Positions 42,324 through 51,395 of a stretch of 64,000 bases of DNA are shown here, in pieces. The stretch covers positions 5,882,501 to 5,946,500 of the forward strand of contig NC_009656.1 of NCBI RefSeq assembly GCF_000017205.1. Reading direction: 5' to 3'. This stretch comes from Pseudomonas paraeruginosa PA7. Its GTDB lineage: Bacteria > Pseudomonadota > Gammaproteobacteria > Pseudomonadales > Pseudomonadaceae. Both the position numbers and the translations under genes were made by a program. The notes under the pieces were generated by a model. That model made no database searches and was not told the origin of the DNA. It worked only from the letters and a program-made list of their open reading frames with translations. Within the stretch, counting starts at the first letter, position 1, and each line of letters opens with the position of its first letter.

Positions 42324-43247
42324 TTACTTGACCAGGGTACGCCACTCGGCGTGGGCCTCGGTCTTGCCGCTGACCAGGTCGAAATAGGCTTTCTGCAGCT
42401 TCTCGGTGACCGGGCCACGGCGGCCGGCGCCGATCTTGCGACCGTCCACCTCGCGGATCGGCGTGACTTCCGCGGCGGTGCCGGTGAAGAAGGCCTCGTC
42501 GGCGATGTAGACCTCGTCGCGGGTGATGCGCTTCTCGACCAGTTTAAAGCCGTGCTCGGCGGCCAGGGTCAGGATAGTGTTACGAGTGATGCCGTTCAGG
42601 CAGGCAGTGACTTCCGGGGTGTAGATCACGCCGTCCTTGATGATGAAGATGTTCTCGCCGGAGCCTTCGGCCACGTAGCCTTCCGGATCGAGCATCATGG
42701 CCTCGTCGGCGCCGCCGGAGATCGCTTCCTGCAGGGCCAGCATCGAGTTGATGTAGGCGCCGTTGGACTTGGCGCGGGTCATCGAGATGTTGACGTGGTG
42801 GCGGGTGAAGGAACTGGTGCGCACCTTGATGCCTTGCTGCAGGGCTTCCTCGCCCATGTAGGCGCCCCAACTCCAGGCGGCGATGATCACATGGACCTTC
42901 AGGCCGCTGGCGCGCAGGCCCATGCCTTCGCTTCCGTAGAACACCATCGGGCGGATGTAGGCGCTTTCCAGGTCGTTCTCGCGCACGGCGGCGCGGGTCG
43001 CCTCGTTGATCTCGTCGCGGCTGTACGGGATCTGCATGTTCATGATGTGCGCCGAATCGAACAGCCGGTCGGTGTGCGCCTGCAGGCGGAAGATCGCCGT
43101 GCCCTGCGGGGTGTCGTAGGCACGCACGCCCTCGAACACACCCATTCCATAGTGCAGGGTATGGGTCAGCACGTGCGTGGTCGCGTCGCGCCACTGCACC
43201 AGTTCACCGTCATACCAGATCACGCCATCACGATCGGCCATCGACAT
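42324..43247 (-). CDS. ilvE: Branched-chain amino-acid aminotransferase
   Basis: 307 residues of fold-type IV PLP enzyme. The Schiff-base Lys lies in TRAKSNGAYINSMLA (about residue 159), and phosphate-binding/GTAAEV segments follow (GSGENIFIIKDG, FFTGTAAEVTPI). Catalyses the last step of valine, leucine and isoleucine synthesis and the first step of their breakdown. It lies 55 bp after glnE, same strand. Confidence 0.95.
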   Translation of the reverse strand: MSMADRDGVIWYDGELVQWRDATTHVLTHTLHYGMGVFEGVRAYDTPQGTAIFRLQAHTDRLFDSAHIMNMQIPYSRDEINEATRAAVRENDLESAYIRPMVFYGSEGMGLRASGLKVHVIIAAWSWGAYMGEEALQQGIKVRTSSFTRHHVNISMTRAKSNGAYINSMLALQEAISGGADEAMMLDPEGYVAEGSGENIFIIKDGVIYTPEVTACLNGITRNTILTLAAEHGFKLVEKRITRDEVYIADEAFFTGTAAEVTPIREVDGRKIGAGRRGPVTEKLQKAYFDLVSGKTEAHAEWRTLVK

Positions 43248-43302
43248 AGTTGCCAGCTCCTTCAGATATTCGTTACGTACTTGCGTTACGTGCCTGAGCG
43301 GA

Positions 43303-46251
43303 TCAGCCGAGCCGCAGCCCGCGCCAGATCCTGATCACTTCTCGCCGCTCCGTCTGGAAGTGCTCGCCGCTCACGACCCCGGCCTCCTTCTGCAGTGCCA
43401 GGCGGTGTGCGGCTGCGCGATAGGCCTTGTAGGCCTCCTGCAGGAGACGGACGTCCTCGCTGGCGATCAGGCCAGCCCGTTCCAGTCCTTCCAGAATGCG
43501 GATGTTGTCGGTGAATTCGAGCAGCGCCGGGTGTTCTCCGGACCAAGCTAGAACCGCATATTGCACCATAAATTCGATATCGACGATACCACCGGCGTCG
43601 TGCTTGAGATCGAAGGCTGCCGAGGCCTCGAAGGCATTCGAGGCAGTGCCGGCGGCGGTCGCGCGGGTGCCCAGGTTGTCGCGCATCTTGGCGCGCATCT
43701 CGCTGACTTCGGTACGCAACGCGTCGAGATCGCGCGGCCGCGCCAGCACCTCGGCGCGCACCGTCTCGAAGGCCGCCTGCACGCGCCGGCAGCCGGCCAG
43801 CACGCGGGCGCGGACCAGCGCCTGGTGCTCCCAGGTCCAGGCTTCCTGCTCCTGGTAACGCTGGAACGCTCCCAGCGAACTCACCAGCAGGCCGGCCGCG
43901 CCGCTCGGACGCAGGCGCATGTCGACCTCGTAGAGAGTACCGGACGGGGTCTGCGCGGTGAGGAAGTGAATGATCTTCTGCCCCAAGCGGGTGAAGAATT
44001 GCGCGCCATCGATGGACCTGGCGCCATCGGTCTCGCACTGGGGGTCGCCATCATGGATGAACACCAGGTCGAGGTCCGAGCCGTGGCCGAACTCCAGCCC
44101 GCCGACCTTGCCGTAGCCGACGATGACGAAATCCGGATCGCACGGCGTGCCGTCGGCGCGCAGCGGCCGGCCGTGGCGCTGCACCAGTTGCCGCCAGGCC
44201 AGCTCGAGGACCTCGACGAGGATCGCCTCGGCCAGCCAGGTCAGGTAGTCGCTGACCTTCATCAACGGCAGCGTGCCGGCGATCTCCGAGGCCGCCACCC
44301 GCAGGCCGTGGGCCAGCTTGAAGTGGCGGAGGGTCTCCATCTGCTGCTCGAGGTCGTCCTCGGGAATCCGCATCAGCCGTTCGCGCAGCTCGGCGGCCAG
44401 CTCGGCGGCCTGCGGAGGACGGAACAGGCGCCCCTCGTTGAGCAGCTCGTCGAGCAGGATCGGGAACCGCGCGATCTGCTCGGCGACCATCGGACTGGCC
44501 GCGCACAGCGTCAGCAGACGCTCCAGCGCGCCGGGATTCTCGGTCAGCAGCACCAGGTAGGCGGAACGCCGCGCCACCGCCTCCACCAGCGGCAGAACCC
44601 GTTCCAGCACCAGGTCCGGCTGGGGATTTTCCACGGTCATCGCCAGCAGGCGCGGAACGAAGGCATCCAGGCGCTCCCGGCCGAGACGCTGCATGGCCCG
44701 CACCTGCGGACCATGACGGAGGTCGCTCAGGCGCTTCCAGGCCGCCGCGGCATCGACGAATCCGGCGTCGGCCAGTTGCCGACCGGCCGCCTCCTCGTCC
44801 AGCGCCTCTTGCCATAGCGGAATCCACTCGGCCCCGACGCCACCGCAGTCGGCCTCGCCGCTCTCGTCCTCGTCCGGGTCGGCGATCACCTGGCGGAAAT
44901 GCCAGTCGATGCGCTCCCGCCAGTGGCTCAGGCGCTCGTGGAATGCGGCCCAGCTGGCGAAACCCATGATGAAGGCGACGCGGATGCGGTCGTATTCGTC
45001 GCTGGGCAGCATCTGCGTCTGGCGGTCGGCCAGTGCCTGGATGGCATGCTCGGCGTAGCGCAGGAACTCGTAGCCGCCGCGCAGTTCCTCGACCACCGCC
45101 GGCGGCAGGTAGCCCTGCCCCTCCAGGGTCGCCAGCACTTTCAGCAGCGGCCGCTGTTGCAGGCTCAGGTCGCGTCCGCCATGGATCAGCTGGAAGGCCT
45201 GGGCGATGAATTCCACTTCGCGGATGCCGCCCTCGCCCAGCTTTATGTTTTCCGACATGCCCTTGCGCCGCACCTCCTGCTGGATCAGCTGCTTCATGGT
45301 GCGCAGCGCCTCGATGGCGGAAAAGTCCAGGTAGCGCCGGTAGACGAACGGCCGCAGCATGCCGAGCAGTTGCTCGCCGGCCTGCCGGTCGCCGCCGACC
45401 ACCCGCGCCTTGATCATCGCGTAGCGTTCCCAGTCGCGCCCCTGGTCCTGGTAGTACTGTTCCAGCGCGGCGAAGCTGTAGACCAGCGGCCCGCTGGAGC
45501 CGTAGGGGCGCAGGCGCATGTCGACGCGGAAGACGAAGCCGTCGACGGTGATCGCGTCCAGCGCCTTGATCAGCTTCTGCCCCAGGCGGGTGAAGAACTC
45601 CTGGTTGTCCAGCGAACGCTTCGCCCCCTCGGTCTCGCCGCCCTCCGGGTACCCGAAGATCAGGTCGATGTCCGACGACAGGTTGAGCTCTACCGCGCCC
45701 AGCTTGCCCATGCCGAGGATCACCATCCGCTGCGCCTCGCCGGAGCGCCGGCCGATCGGCGTGCCGAACTGCTCGCACTGGCGCCGATGGAGCCACTCGC
45801 AGGCCAGGTCGATGCAGGCGTCGGCCAGGGCCGACAGGTCGCGACAGGTTTCCGCCAGCGCCGCGCGGCGGGTCAGGTCGCGCCAGATGATGCGCACCTG
45901 CTGGCGGGTGCGGAAACGCCGCAGGCGACGACCGAGCTCGTCCTCGTCGGCGCAATCCTCCAGCCGCGCCTGCAACTGGCCGCGCAGTTCGCCGGGCGCC
46001 AGCGGGTTCTCCAGCTCGCCGCGCTCGGCCAGCTCCAGCAGCATCGCCGGGTCGCGCACCGTCTGCTCGGCGACGAAATCACTGGCCGCGGCCACTCGCC
46101 GATAGTCCTCCAGGCGCTGCGCGGGCCAGGCGTCGAGACGGGCCGGAGCGGCTTCATCGAGGGTGGCGACGGCGTTACGAAGGGCATTCCCGGCGCGTTC
46201 GGCGGCGGGCAGCAGGGTGGCCGGCAGATTCACCGGCGAAGGCAGGCTCAT
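43303..46251 (-). CDS. glnE: Glutamine synthetase adenylyltransferase/deadenylase
   Basis: 982 residues. Two nucleotidyltransferase domains joined by regulatory helices: N-terminal GKLGAVELNLSSDIDLIFG near residue 190 (deadenylase) and C-terminal GLEFGHGSDLDLVFIHDGD near 720 (adenylylase), each with paired Asp residues. Attaches or removes AMP on a tyrosine of GlnA in response to PII state and glutamine, controlling nitrogen assimilation. Divergent from aceE across a 281-bp region. Confidence 0.96.
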   Translation of the reverse strand: MSLPSPVNLPATLLPAAERAGNALRNAVATLDEAAPARLDAWPAQRLEDYRRVAAASDFVAEQTVRDPAMLLELAERGELENPLAPGELRGQLQARLEDCADEDELGRRLRRFRTRQQVRIIWRDLTRRAALAETCRDLSALADACIDLACEWLHRRQCEQFGTPIGRRSGEAQRMVILGMGKLGAVELNLSSDIDLIFGYPEGGETEGAKRSLDNQEFFTRLGQKLIKALDAITVDGFVFRVDMRLRPYGSSGPLVYSFAALEQYYQDQGRDWERYAMIKARVVGGDRQAGEQLLGMLRPFVYRRYLDFSAIEALRTMKQLIQQEVRRKGMSENIKLGEGGIREVEFIAQAFQLIHGGRDLSLQQRPLLKVLATLEGQGYLPPAVVEELRGGYEFLRYAEHAIQALADRQTQMLPSDEYDRIRVAFIMGFASWAAFHERLSHWRERIDWHFRQVIADPDEDESGEADCGGVGAEWIPLWQEALDEEAAGRQLADAGFVDAAAAWKRLSDLRHGPQVRAMQRLGRERLDAFVPRLLAMTVENPQPDLVLERVLPLVEAVARRSAYLVLLTENPGALERLLTLCAASPMVAEQIARFPILLDELLNEGRLFRPPQAAELAAELRERLMRIPEDDLEQQMETLRHFKLAHGLRVAASEIAGTLPLMKVSDYLTWLAEAILVEVLELAWRQLVQRHGRPLRADGTPCDPDFVIVGYGKVGGLEFGHGSDLDLVFIHDGDPQCETDGARSIDGAQFFTRLGQKIIHFLTAQTPSGTLYEVDMRLRPSGAAGLLVSSLGAFQRYQEQEAWTWEHQALVRARVLAGCRRVQAAFETVRAEVLARPRDLDALRTEVSEMRAKMRDNLGTRATAAGTASNAFEASAAFDLKHDAGGIVDIEFMVQYAVLAWSGEHPALLEFTDNIRILEGLERAGLIASEDVRLLQEAYKAYRAAAHRLALQKEAGVVSGEHFQTERREVIRIWRGLRLG

Positions 46252-46353
46252 GGTCTATCCTGTTTGGGCTTCCGACCGAAGACCACAGGCTCGACGCACA
46301 ACGTCGGAAAGGCTCTACAGCGGGCCTTATAGCCTGACAGCGACAATCGAAAT

Positions 46354-46366
46354 GTAGTTTTACTAC
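46354..46366. promoter_or_regulatory. Operator-like palindrome, upstream copy (glnE-aceE region)
   Basis: GTAGT-TTT-ACTAC, a perfect 5-3-5 palindrome, 167 bp before the aceE start. It contains TAGTTTTACTA, which fits TNGTNNNACNA, the consensus of the FadR subfamily of GntR regulators (PdhR, LldR, FadR). See the second copy 52 bp downstream. Confidence 0.6.
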
Positions 46367-46405
46367 TAAAAATTGTATCCAGAGGGCTGTTTCTCAGACT
46401 GATCT

Positions 46406-46418
46406 GTAGTAAAACTAC
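46406..46418. promoter_or_regulatory. Operator-like palindrome, downstream copy (glnE-aceE region)
   Basis: GTAGT-AAA-ACTAC, the same arms as the upstream copy. Centre-to-centre distance is 52 bp, about five helical turns, so a dimer at each site would face the same side. Probable binding sites for a GntR-type regulator of aceE. The rest of the 281-bp region shows CTGACA (46334) as a possible -35 but no clear -10. Confidence 0.6.
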
Positions 46419-46532
46419 AAGTCGCCGGGTACACCCCCGGAGAACATCCAAGAATTAGCTGCGGTCGCCCACGAGGCCGGCCGCTCACCTATGGCATCCG
46501 ATTCTGGAAGCCTTTCCGCCCTGGAGCAAGCC

Positions 46533-49181
46533 ATGCAAGACCTCGATCCCGTCGAAACCCAGGAATGGCTGGACGCCCTGGAGTCCGTACTCGACCGCGA
46601 AGGTGAAGACCGCGCTCATTACCTGATGACCCGCATGGGCGAGCTGGCCAGCCGTAGCGGCACCCAGCTGCCCTACGCGATCACCACGCCCTACCGCAAC
46701 ACCATTCCGGTAACCCACGAAGCACGCATGCCCGGCGACCTGTTCATGGAACGCCGGATCCGCTCCCTGGTACGCTGGAACGCCCTGGCGATGGTGATGC
46801 GGGCGAACAAGCACGACCCGGACCTGGGCGGCCACATCTCCACCTTCGCCTCCTCGGCGACCCTCTACGACATCGGCTTCAACTATTTCTTCCAGGCCCC
46901 CACCGACGAACACGGCGGCGACCTGGTGTTCTTCCAGGGCCACGCCTCCCCCGGCGTCTACGCCCGCGCCTTCCTCGAAGGCCGTATCAGCGAGGAACAA
47001 CTGGAGAACTTCCGCCAGGAAGTGGACGGCAACGGCCTCTCCTCCTACCCGCACCCCTGGCTGATGCCGGACTTCTGGCAGTTCCCCACCGTGTCCATGG
47101 GCCTTGGCCCGATCCAGGCGATCTACCAGGCACGCTTCATGAAGTACCTGGAAAGCCGTGGCTTCATCCCCGCCGGCAAGCAGAAGGTCTGGTGCTTCAT
47201 GGGTGACGGCGAGTGCGATGAGCCGGAATCCCTCGGCGCGATCTCCCTGGCTGGCCGCGAGAAACTGGACAACCTGATCTTCGTCATCAACTGCAACCTG
47301 CAGCGCCTCGACGGCCCGGTACGCGGCAACGGCAAGATCATCCAGGAGCTGGAAGGCGTGTTCCGCGGCGCCGAGTGGAACGTCAACAAGGTCATCTGGG
47401 GCCGTTTCTGGGACCCGCTGTTCGCCAAGGACACCGCCGGCCTGCTGCAGCAGCGCATGGACGAGGTCATCGACGGCGAATATCAGAACTACAAGGCGAA
47501 AGATGGCGCCTACGTGCGCGAGCACTTCTTCGGCGCGCGTCCGGAACTGCTGGAAATGGTCAAGGACCTTTCCGACGAGGAAATCTGGAAGCTCAACCGC
47601 GGCGGCCACGACCCCTACAAGGTCTATGCGGCCTACCACCAGGCGGTCAACCACAAGGGCCAGCCGACCGTCATCCTGGCCAAGACCATCAAGGGCTACG
47701 GCACCGGCAGCGGCGAAGCGAAGAACATCGCGCACAACGTGAAGAAGGTCGACGTCGACAGCCTGCGCGCGTTCCGCGACAAGTTCGACATCCCGGTCAA
47801 GGATGCCGACCTGGAGAACCTGCCGTTCTACAAGCCTGAAGAAGGCAGCGCCGAAGCCAAGTACCTGGCCGAGCGCCGCGCCGCGCTGGGCGGCTTCATG
47901 CCGGTGCGCCGGCAGAAGAGCATGAGCGTGCCGGTTCCGCCGCTGGAGACCCTGAAGGCCATGCTCGATGGCTCCGGCGATCGCGAGATCTCCACCACCA
48001 TGGCCTTCGTGCGGATCATCTCGCAACTGGTCAAGGACAAGGAACTCGGCCCGCGCATCGTCCCGATCGTGCCGGACGAGGCCCGTACCTTCGGCATGGA
48101 AGGCATGTTCCGCCAGCTCGGTATCTACTCCTCGGTCGGCCAGCTCTACGAGCCGGTGGACAAGGACCAGGTGATGTTCTATCGCGAGGACAAGAAAGGC
48201 CAGATCCTCGAGGAAGGCATCAACGAGGCCGGCGCCATGTCCAGCTGGATCGCCGCCGGGACCTCCTACAGCACCCACAACCAGCCGATGCTGCCGTTCT
48301 ACATCTTCTATTCGATGTTCGGCTTCCAGCGCATCGGCGACCTGGCCTGGGCCGCCGGCGACAGCCGCGCGCACGGCTTCCTGGTCGGCGGCACCGCCGG
48401 GCGCACCACGCTGAACGGCGAAGGCCTGCAGCACGAGGACGGCCACAGCCACCTGCTGGCCTCGACCATCCCGAACTGCCGCACCTACGATCCGACCTAC
48501 GCCTACGAACTGGCGGTGATCATCCGCGAAGGTTCGCGGCAGATGATCGAAGAGCAGCAGGACATCTTCTACTACATCACCGTGATGAACGAGAACTATG
48601 TCCAGCCGGCCATGCCCAAGGGCGCCGAGGAAGGCATCATCAAGGGCATGTACCTCCTCGAGGAGGACAAGAAGGAAGCCGCTCACCACGTGCAACTGCT
48701 GGGCTCCGGCACCATCCTGCGCGAAGTCGAGGAAGCGGCCAAGCTGCTGCGCAACGACTTCGGCATCGGCGCCGACGTCTGGAGCGTGCCGAGCTTCAAC
48801 GAGCTGCGTCGCGACGGCCTCGCCGTCGAGCGCTGGAACCGCCTGCACCCGGGCCAGAAGCCGAAGCAGAGCTACGTCGAGGAGTGCCTGGGCGGCCGTC
48901 GCGGCCCGGTGATCGCCTCCACCGACTACATGAAGCTCTACGCCGAGCAGATCCGCCAGTGGGTTCCCTCCAAGGAGTACAAGGTGCTCGGCACCGACGG
49001 CTTCGGCCGCAGCGACAGCCGCAAGAAGCTGCGCAACTTCTTCGAGGTGGATCGTCACTGGGTGGTGCTGGCCGCGCTCGAGGCGCTGGCCGATCGCGGC
49101 GACATCGAGCCGAAAGTGGTGGCCGAGGCCATCGCCAAGTACGGTATCGATCCGGAGAAGCGCAACCCGCTGGATTGCTAA
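46533..49181 (+). CDS. aceE: Pyruvate dehydrogenase E1 component
   Basis: 882 residues from ATG 46533 (GGAG six bases upstream); an upstream in-frame ATG would add 14 poorly conserved residues. It is the homodimeric (alpha2) E1 type. The thiamine-diphosphate/Mg motif runs GDGE to NCN (CFMGDGECDEPE ... FVINCNLQ). N-terminal HxxT-like region and the C-terminal transketolase-like domain are complete. It decarboxylates pyruvate and passes the acetyl group to the lipoyl domains of AceF. It is co-directional with aceF after 144 bp. Confidence 0.97.
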   Translation: MQDLDPVETQEWLDALESVLDREGEDRAHYLMTRMGELASRSGTQLPYAITTPYRNTIPVTHEARMPGDLFMERRIRSLVRWNALAMVMRANKHDPDLGGHISTFASSATLYDIGFNYFFQAPTDEHGGDLVFFQGHASPGVYARAFLEGRISEEQLENFRQEVDGNGLSSYPHPWLMPDFWQFPTVSMGLGPIQAIYQARFMKYLESRGFIPAGKQKVWCFMGDGECDEPESLGAISLAGREKLDNLIFVINCNLQRLDGPVRGNGKIIQELEGVFRGAEWNVNKVIWGRFWDPLFAKDTAGLLQQRMDEVIDGEYQNYKAKDGAYVREHFFGARPELLEMVKDLSDEEIWKLNRGGHDPYKVYAAYHQAVNHKGQPTVILAKTIKGYGTGSGEAKNIAHNVKKVDVDSLRAFRDKFDIPVKDADLENLPFYKPEEGSAEAKYLAERRAALGGFMPVRRQKSMSVPVPPLETLKAMLDGSGDREISTTMAFVRIISQLVKDKELGPRIVPIVPDEARTFGMEGMFRQLGIYSSVGQLYEPVDKDQVMFYREDKKGQILEEGINEAGAMSSWIAAGTSYSTHNQPMLPFYIFYSMFGFQRIGDLAWAAGDSRAHGFLVGGTAGRTTLNGEGLQHEDGHSHLLASTIPNCRTYDPTYAYELAVIIREGSRQMIEEQQDIFYYITVMNENYVQPAMPKGAEEGIIKGMYLLEEDKKEAAHHVQLLGSGTILREVEEAAKLLRNDFGIGADVWSVPSFNELRRDGLAVERWNRLHPGQKPKQSYVEECLGGRRGPVIASTDYMKLYAEQIRQWVPSKEYKVLGTDGFGRSDSRKKLRNFFEVDRHWVVLAALEALADRGDIEPKVVAEAIAKYGIDPEKRNPLDC

Positions 49182-49194
49182 TTCGCTCCATACT

Positions 49195-49215
49195 CCCCTC
49201 GGCAGCGAGGGGTTT
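49195..49215 (+). terminator. Weak terminator-like hairpin between aceE and aceF
   Basis: A perfect 7-bp stem CCCCTCG/CGAGGGG with loop GCAG, followed by TTTC, 13 bp after the aceE stop. A second inverted repeat GCCGGCGC/GCGCCGGC (49223-49230, 49243-49250) comes next. The short T-run suggests partial termination or RNA processing rather than a full stop. Confidence 0.45.
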
Positions 49216-49325
49216 CGAGCACGCCGGCGCCGCCAACGGGCAGCGCCGGCTCACAACGAACCAAGGACCAAAAGTCTTTGTTTTGCGCGCCGCACAGCGG
49301 TGGTGGCACGTAAAAGGAGAGGAAT

Positions 49326-50969
49326 GTGAGCGAACTCATTCGCGTACCCGACATCGGCAACGGTGAGGGTGAAGTCATCGAGCTGCTGGTCAAGCCCGGC
49401 GACAAGGTCGAGGCCGACCAGAGCCTGCTGACCCTGGAATCCGACAAGGCCAGCATGGAAATCCCCAGTCCCAAGGCCGGGGTAGTGAAAAGCATCAAGG
49501 CGAAGGTCGGCGACACCTTGAAGGAAGGTGACGAGATCCTCGAGCTGGAAGTGGAAGGCGGCGAACAGCCTGCCGAAGCCAAGGCCGAGGCAGCGCCCGC
49601 CCAACCGGAAGCGCCGAAAGCCGAAGCACCTGCTCCCGCCCCGAGCGAAAGCAAGCCGGCCGCCCCCGCCGCGGCCAGCGTCCAGGACATCAACGTCCCG
49701 GACATCGGCTCGGCCGGCAAGGCCAACGTCATCGAGGTGATGGTCAAGGCCGGCGACACGGTCGAGGCCGACCAGTCGCTGATCACCCTGGAGTCCGACA
49801 AGGCCAGCATGGAAATCCCCTCGCCGGCCCCCGGTGTGGTGGAAAGCGTGACGATCAAGGTCGGTGACGAAGTCGGTACCGGCGACCTGATCCTCAAGCT
49901 CAAGGTCGAAGGCGCCGCTCCGGCAGCCGAAGAGAAGCCGGCGGCCGCTCCGGCCCAGGCCGCGGCACCCGCCGCCGAGCAGAAGCCCGCCACGGCGGCC
50001 CCCGCGCCGGCCAAGGCCGATGCCGCGGCCCCGGTCGGCGCGCCCAGCCGCGACGGCGCCAAGGTGCATGCCGGCCCGGCCGTGCGCATGCTGGCCCGCG
50101 AGTTCGGCGTCGAGCTGAGCGAAGTGAAGGCCAGCGGTCCGAAAGGCCGCATCCTCAAGGAAGACGTCCAGGTCTTCGTCAAGGAGCAGCTGCAGCGCGC
50201 CAAGTCCGGCGGCGCGGGAGCCACCGGCGGTGCCGGCATCCCGCCGATCCCGGAAGTCGACTTCAGCAAGTTCGGCGAAGTGGAAGAAGTGGCGATGACC
50301 CGCCTGATGCAGGTCGGCGCCGCCAACCTGCACCGCAGTTGGCTGAACGTGCCGCACGTGACCCAGTTCGACCAGTCGGACATCACCGACATGGAAGCCT
50401 TCCGCGTCGCCCAGAAAGCCGCGGCGGAGAAGGCCGGGGTCAAGCTGACCGTGCTGCCGATCCTGCTCAAGGCCTGTGCCCACCTGCTCAGGGAACTGCC
50501 GGACTTCAACAGTTCGCTGGCCCCCAGCGGCAAGGCGCTGATCCGCAAGAAATACGTGCACATCGGCTTCGCCGTGGACACCCCGGACGGCCTGCTGGTC
50601 CCGGTGATCCGCGACGTCGACCGGAAGAGCCTCCTGCAGTTGGCCGCCGAGGCCGCCGAGCTGGCCGACAAGGCCCGCAACAAGAAGCTCTCCGCCGATG
50701 CCATGCAGGGCGCCTGCTTCACCATTTCCAGCCTCGGCCATATTGGCGGCACCGGCTTCACGCCGATCGTCAACGCGCCGGAAGTGGCGATCCTCGGTGT
50801 GTCCAAGGCGACCATGCAGCCGGTGTGGGACGGCAAGGCCTTCCAGCCGCGCCTGATGCTGCCGCTGTCGCTGTCCTACGATCACCGGGTGATCAACGGC
50901 GCCGCCGCGGCGCGCTTCACCAAGCGCCTGGGCGAGCTGCTGGCGGACATCCGCACCCTGCTCCTGTAA
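49326..50969 (+). CDS. aceF: Dihydrolipoamide acetyltransferase (PDH E2)
   Basis: 547 residues from a GTG behind AAAGGAGAGG. Two lipoyl domains with Lys41 and Lys159 (ESDKASMEIPS in each), Ala/Pro-rich linkers, a peripheral subunit-binding domain (VHAGPAVRMLAREFGVEL, about 241-280), and the C-terminal catalytic domain. The active-site motif reads HRVING, with Asn in place of the usual Asp. This matches what I recall for Azotobacter vinelandii E2p, so it is a family trait and not a defect. It is the structural core of the PDH complex and forms acetyl-CoA. No E3 gene follows. Confidence 0.97.
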   Translation: MSELIRVPDIGNGEGEVIELLVKPGDKVEADQSLLTLESDKASMEIPSPKAGVVKSIKAKVGDTLKEGDEILELEVEGGEQPAEAKAEAAPAQPEAPKAEAPAPAPSESKPAAPAAASVQDINVPDIGSAGKANVIEVMVKAGDTVEADQSLITLESDKASMEIPSPAPGVVESVTIKVGDEVGTGDLILKLKVEGAAPAAEEKPAAAPAQAAAPAAEQKPATAAPAPAKADAAAPVGAPSRDGAKVHAGPAVRMLAREFGVELSEVKASGPKGRILKEDVQVFVKEQLQRAKSGGAGATGGAGIPPIPEVDFSKFGEVEEVAMTRLMQVGAANLHRSWLNVPHVTQFDQSDITDMEAFRVAQKAAAEKAGVKLTVLPILLKACAHLLRELPDFNSSLAPSGKALIRKKYVHIGFAVDTPDGLLVPVIRDVDRKSLLQLAAEAAELADKARNKKLSADAMQGACFTISSLGHIGGTGFTPIVNAPEVAILGVSKATMQPVWDGKAFQPRLMLPLSLSYDHRVINGAAAARFTKRLGELLADIRTLLL

Positions 50970-50976
50970 TACCTGC

Positions 50977-50996
50977 GCCGCTCCCGAGGGAGCGGC
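50977..50996 (+). promoter_or_regulatory. Hairpin just after aceF
   Basis: GCCGCTCCC-GA-GGGAGCGGC, a 9-bp inverted repeat starting 8 bp after the stop. No T-run; probably protects the 3' end ahead of the terminator at 51033. Confidence 0.5.
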
Positions 50997-51032
50997 CAGC
51001 CCCTCTCGCGAGCAAGCCACGCTCGTCTCTCG

Positions 51033-51060
51033 GCCCCACCGGATGGTGGGGCTTTTTTTT
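51033..51060 (+). terminator. Rho-independent terminator of aceEF
   Basis: A perfect 8-bp stem GCCCCACC/GGTGGGGC with loop GGAT, followed by eight T. The remaining 335 bp up to dipA hold no gene. A small ACCG..CGGT hairpin followed by six T (51236-51256) may be a weak attenuator in the dipA leader. Confidence 0.93.
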
Positions 51061-51395
51061 GTCCACCCGGGCCTCGGCGCGATCCCCGCCTCCCTCTCGC
51101 CATCCAGGCGCAAGCCCGCCCCGCCACCAGGCGTCCCGCGCCAGGCACGGCGAGCGGCAGGCAGGCGACGAAAGATTCCGCGCCCAGCGCCAACCCTACG
51201 AAAAACAAGGCTTTTCCGGGAACCCGGCAATCCTCCGACCGTCCGGCGGTTTTTTCCGGCGAACGCTTAACTTGGGGCCTGCCGGGCCGATACAGAGTTA
51301 CTTGTCAGACCAATCGGCATCATGCACCCTTTGCCAGCACCCCATCGAAACGGGTCGAGGCCTCCCCCTCGCTCAGTACCTGGAATCAGCCTCGC

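Noticed and set aside
46485-49058. 857-codon open frame antisense to aceE
   Set aside because: It mirrors the conserved aceE frame; GC-rich third positions keep the opposite strand open. Composition is typical of shadow frames and matches no family.
50885-50905. HRVING in AceF as a catalytic mutation
   Set aside because: Asn in this place is, as I recall, the normal residue in Azotobacter and Pseudomonas E2p.
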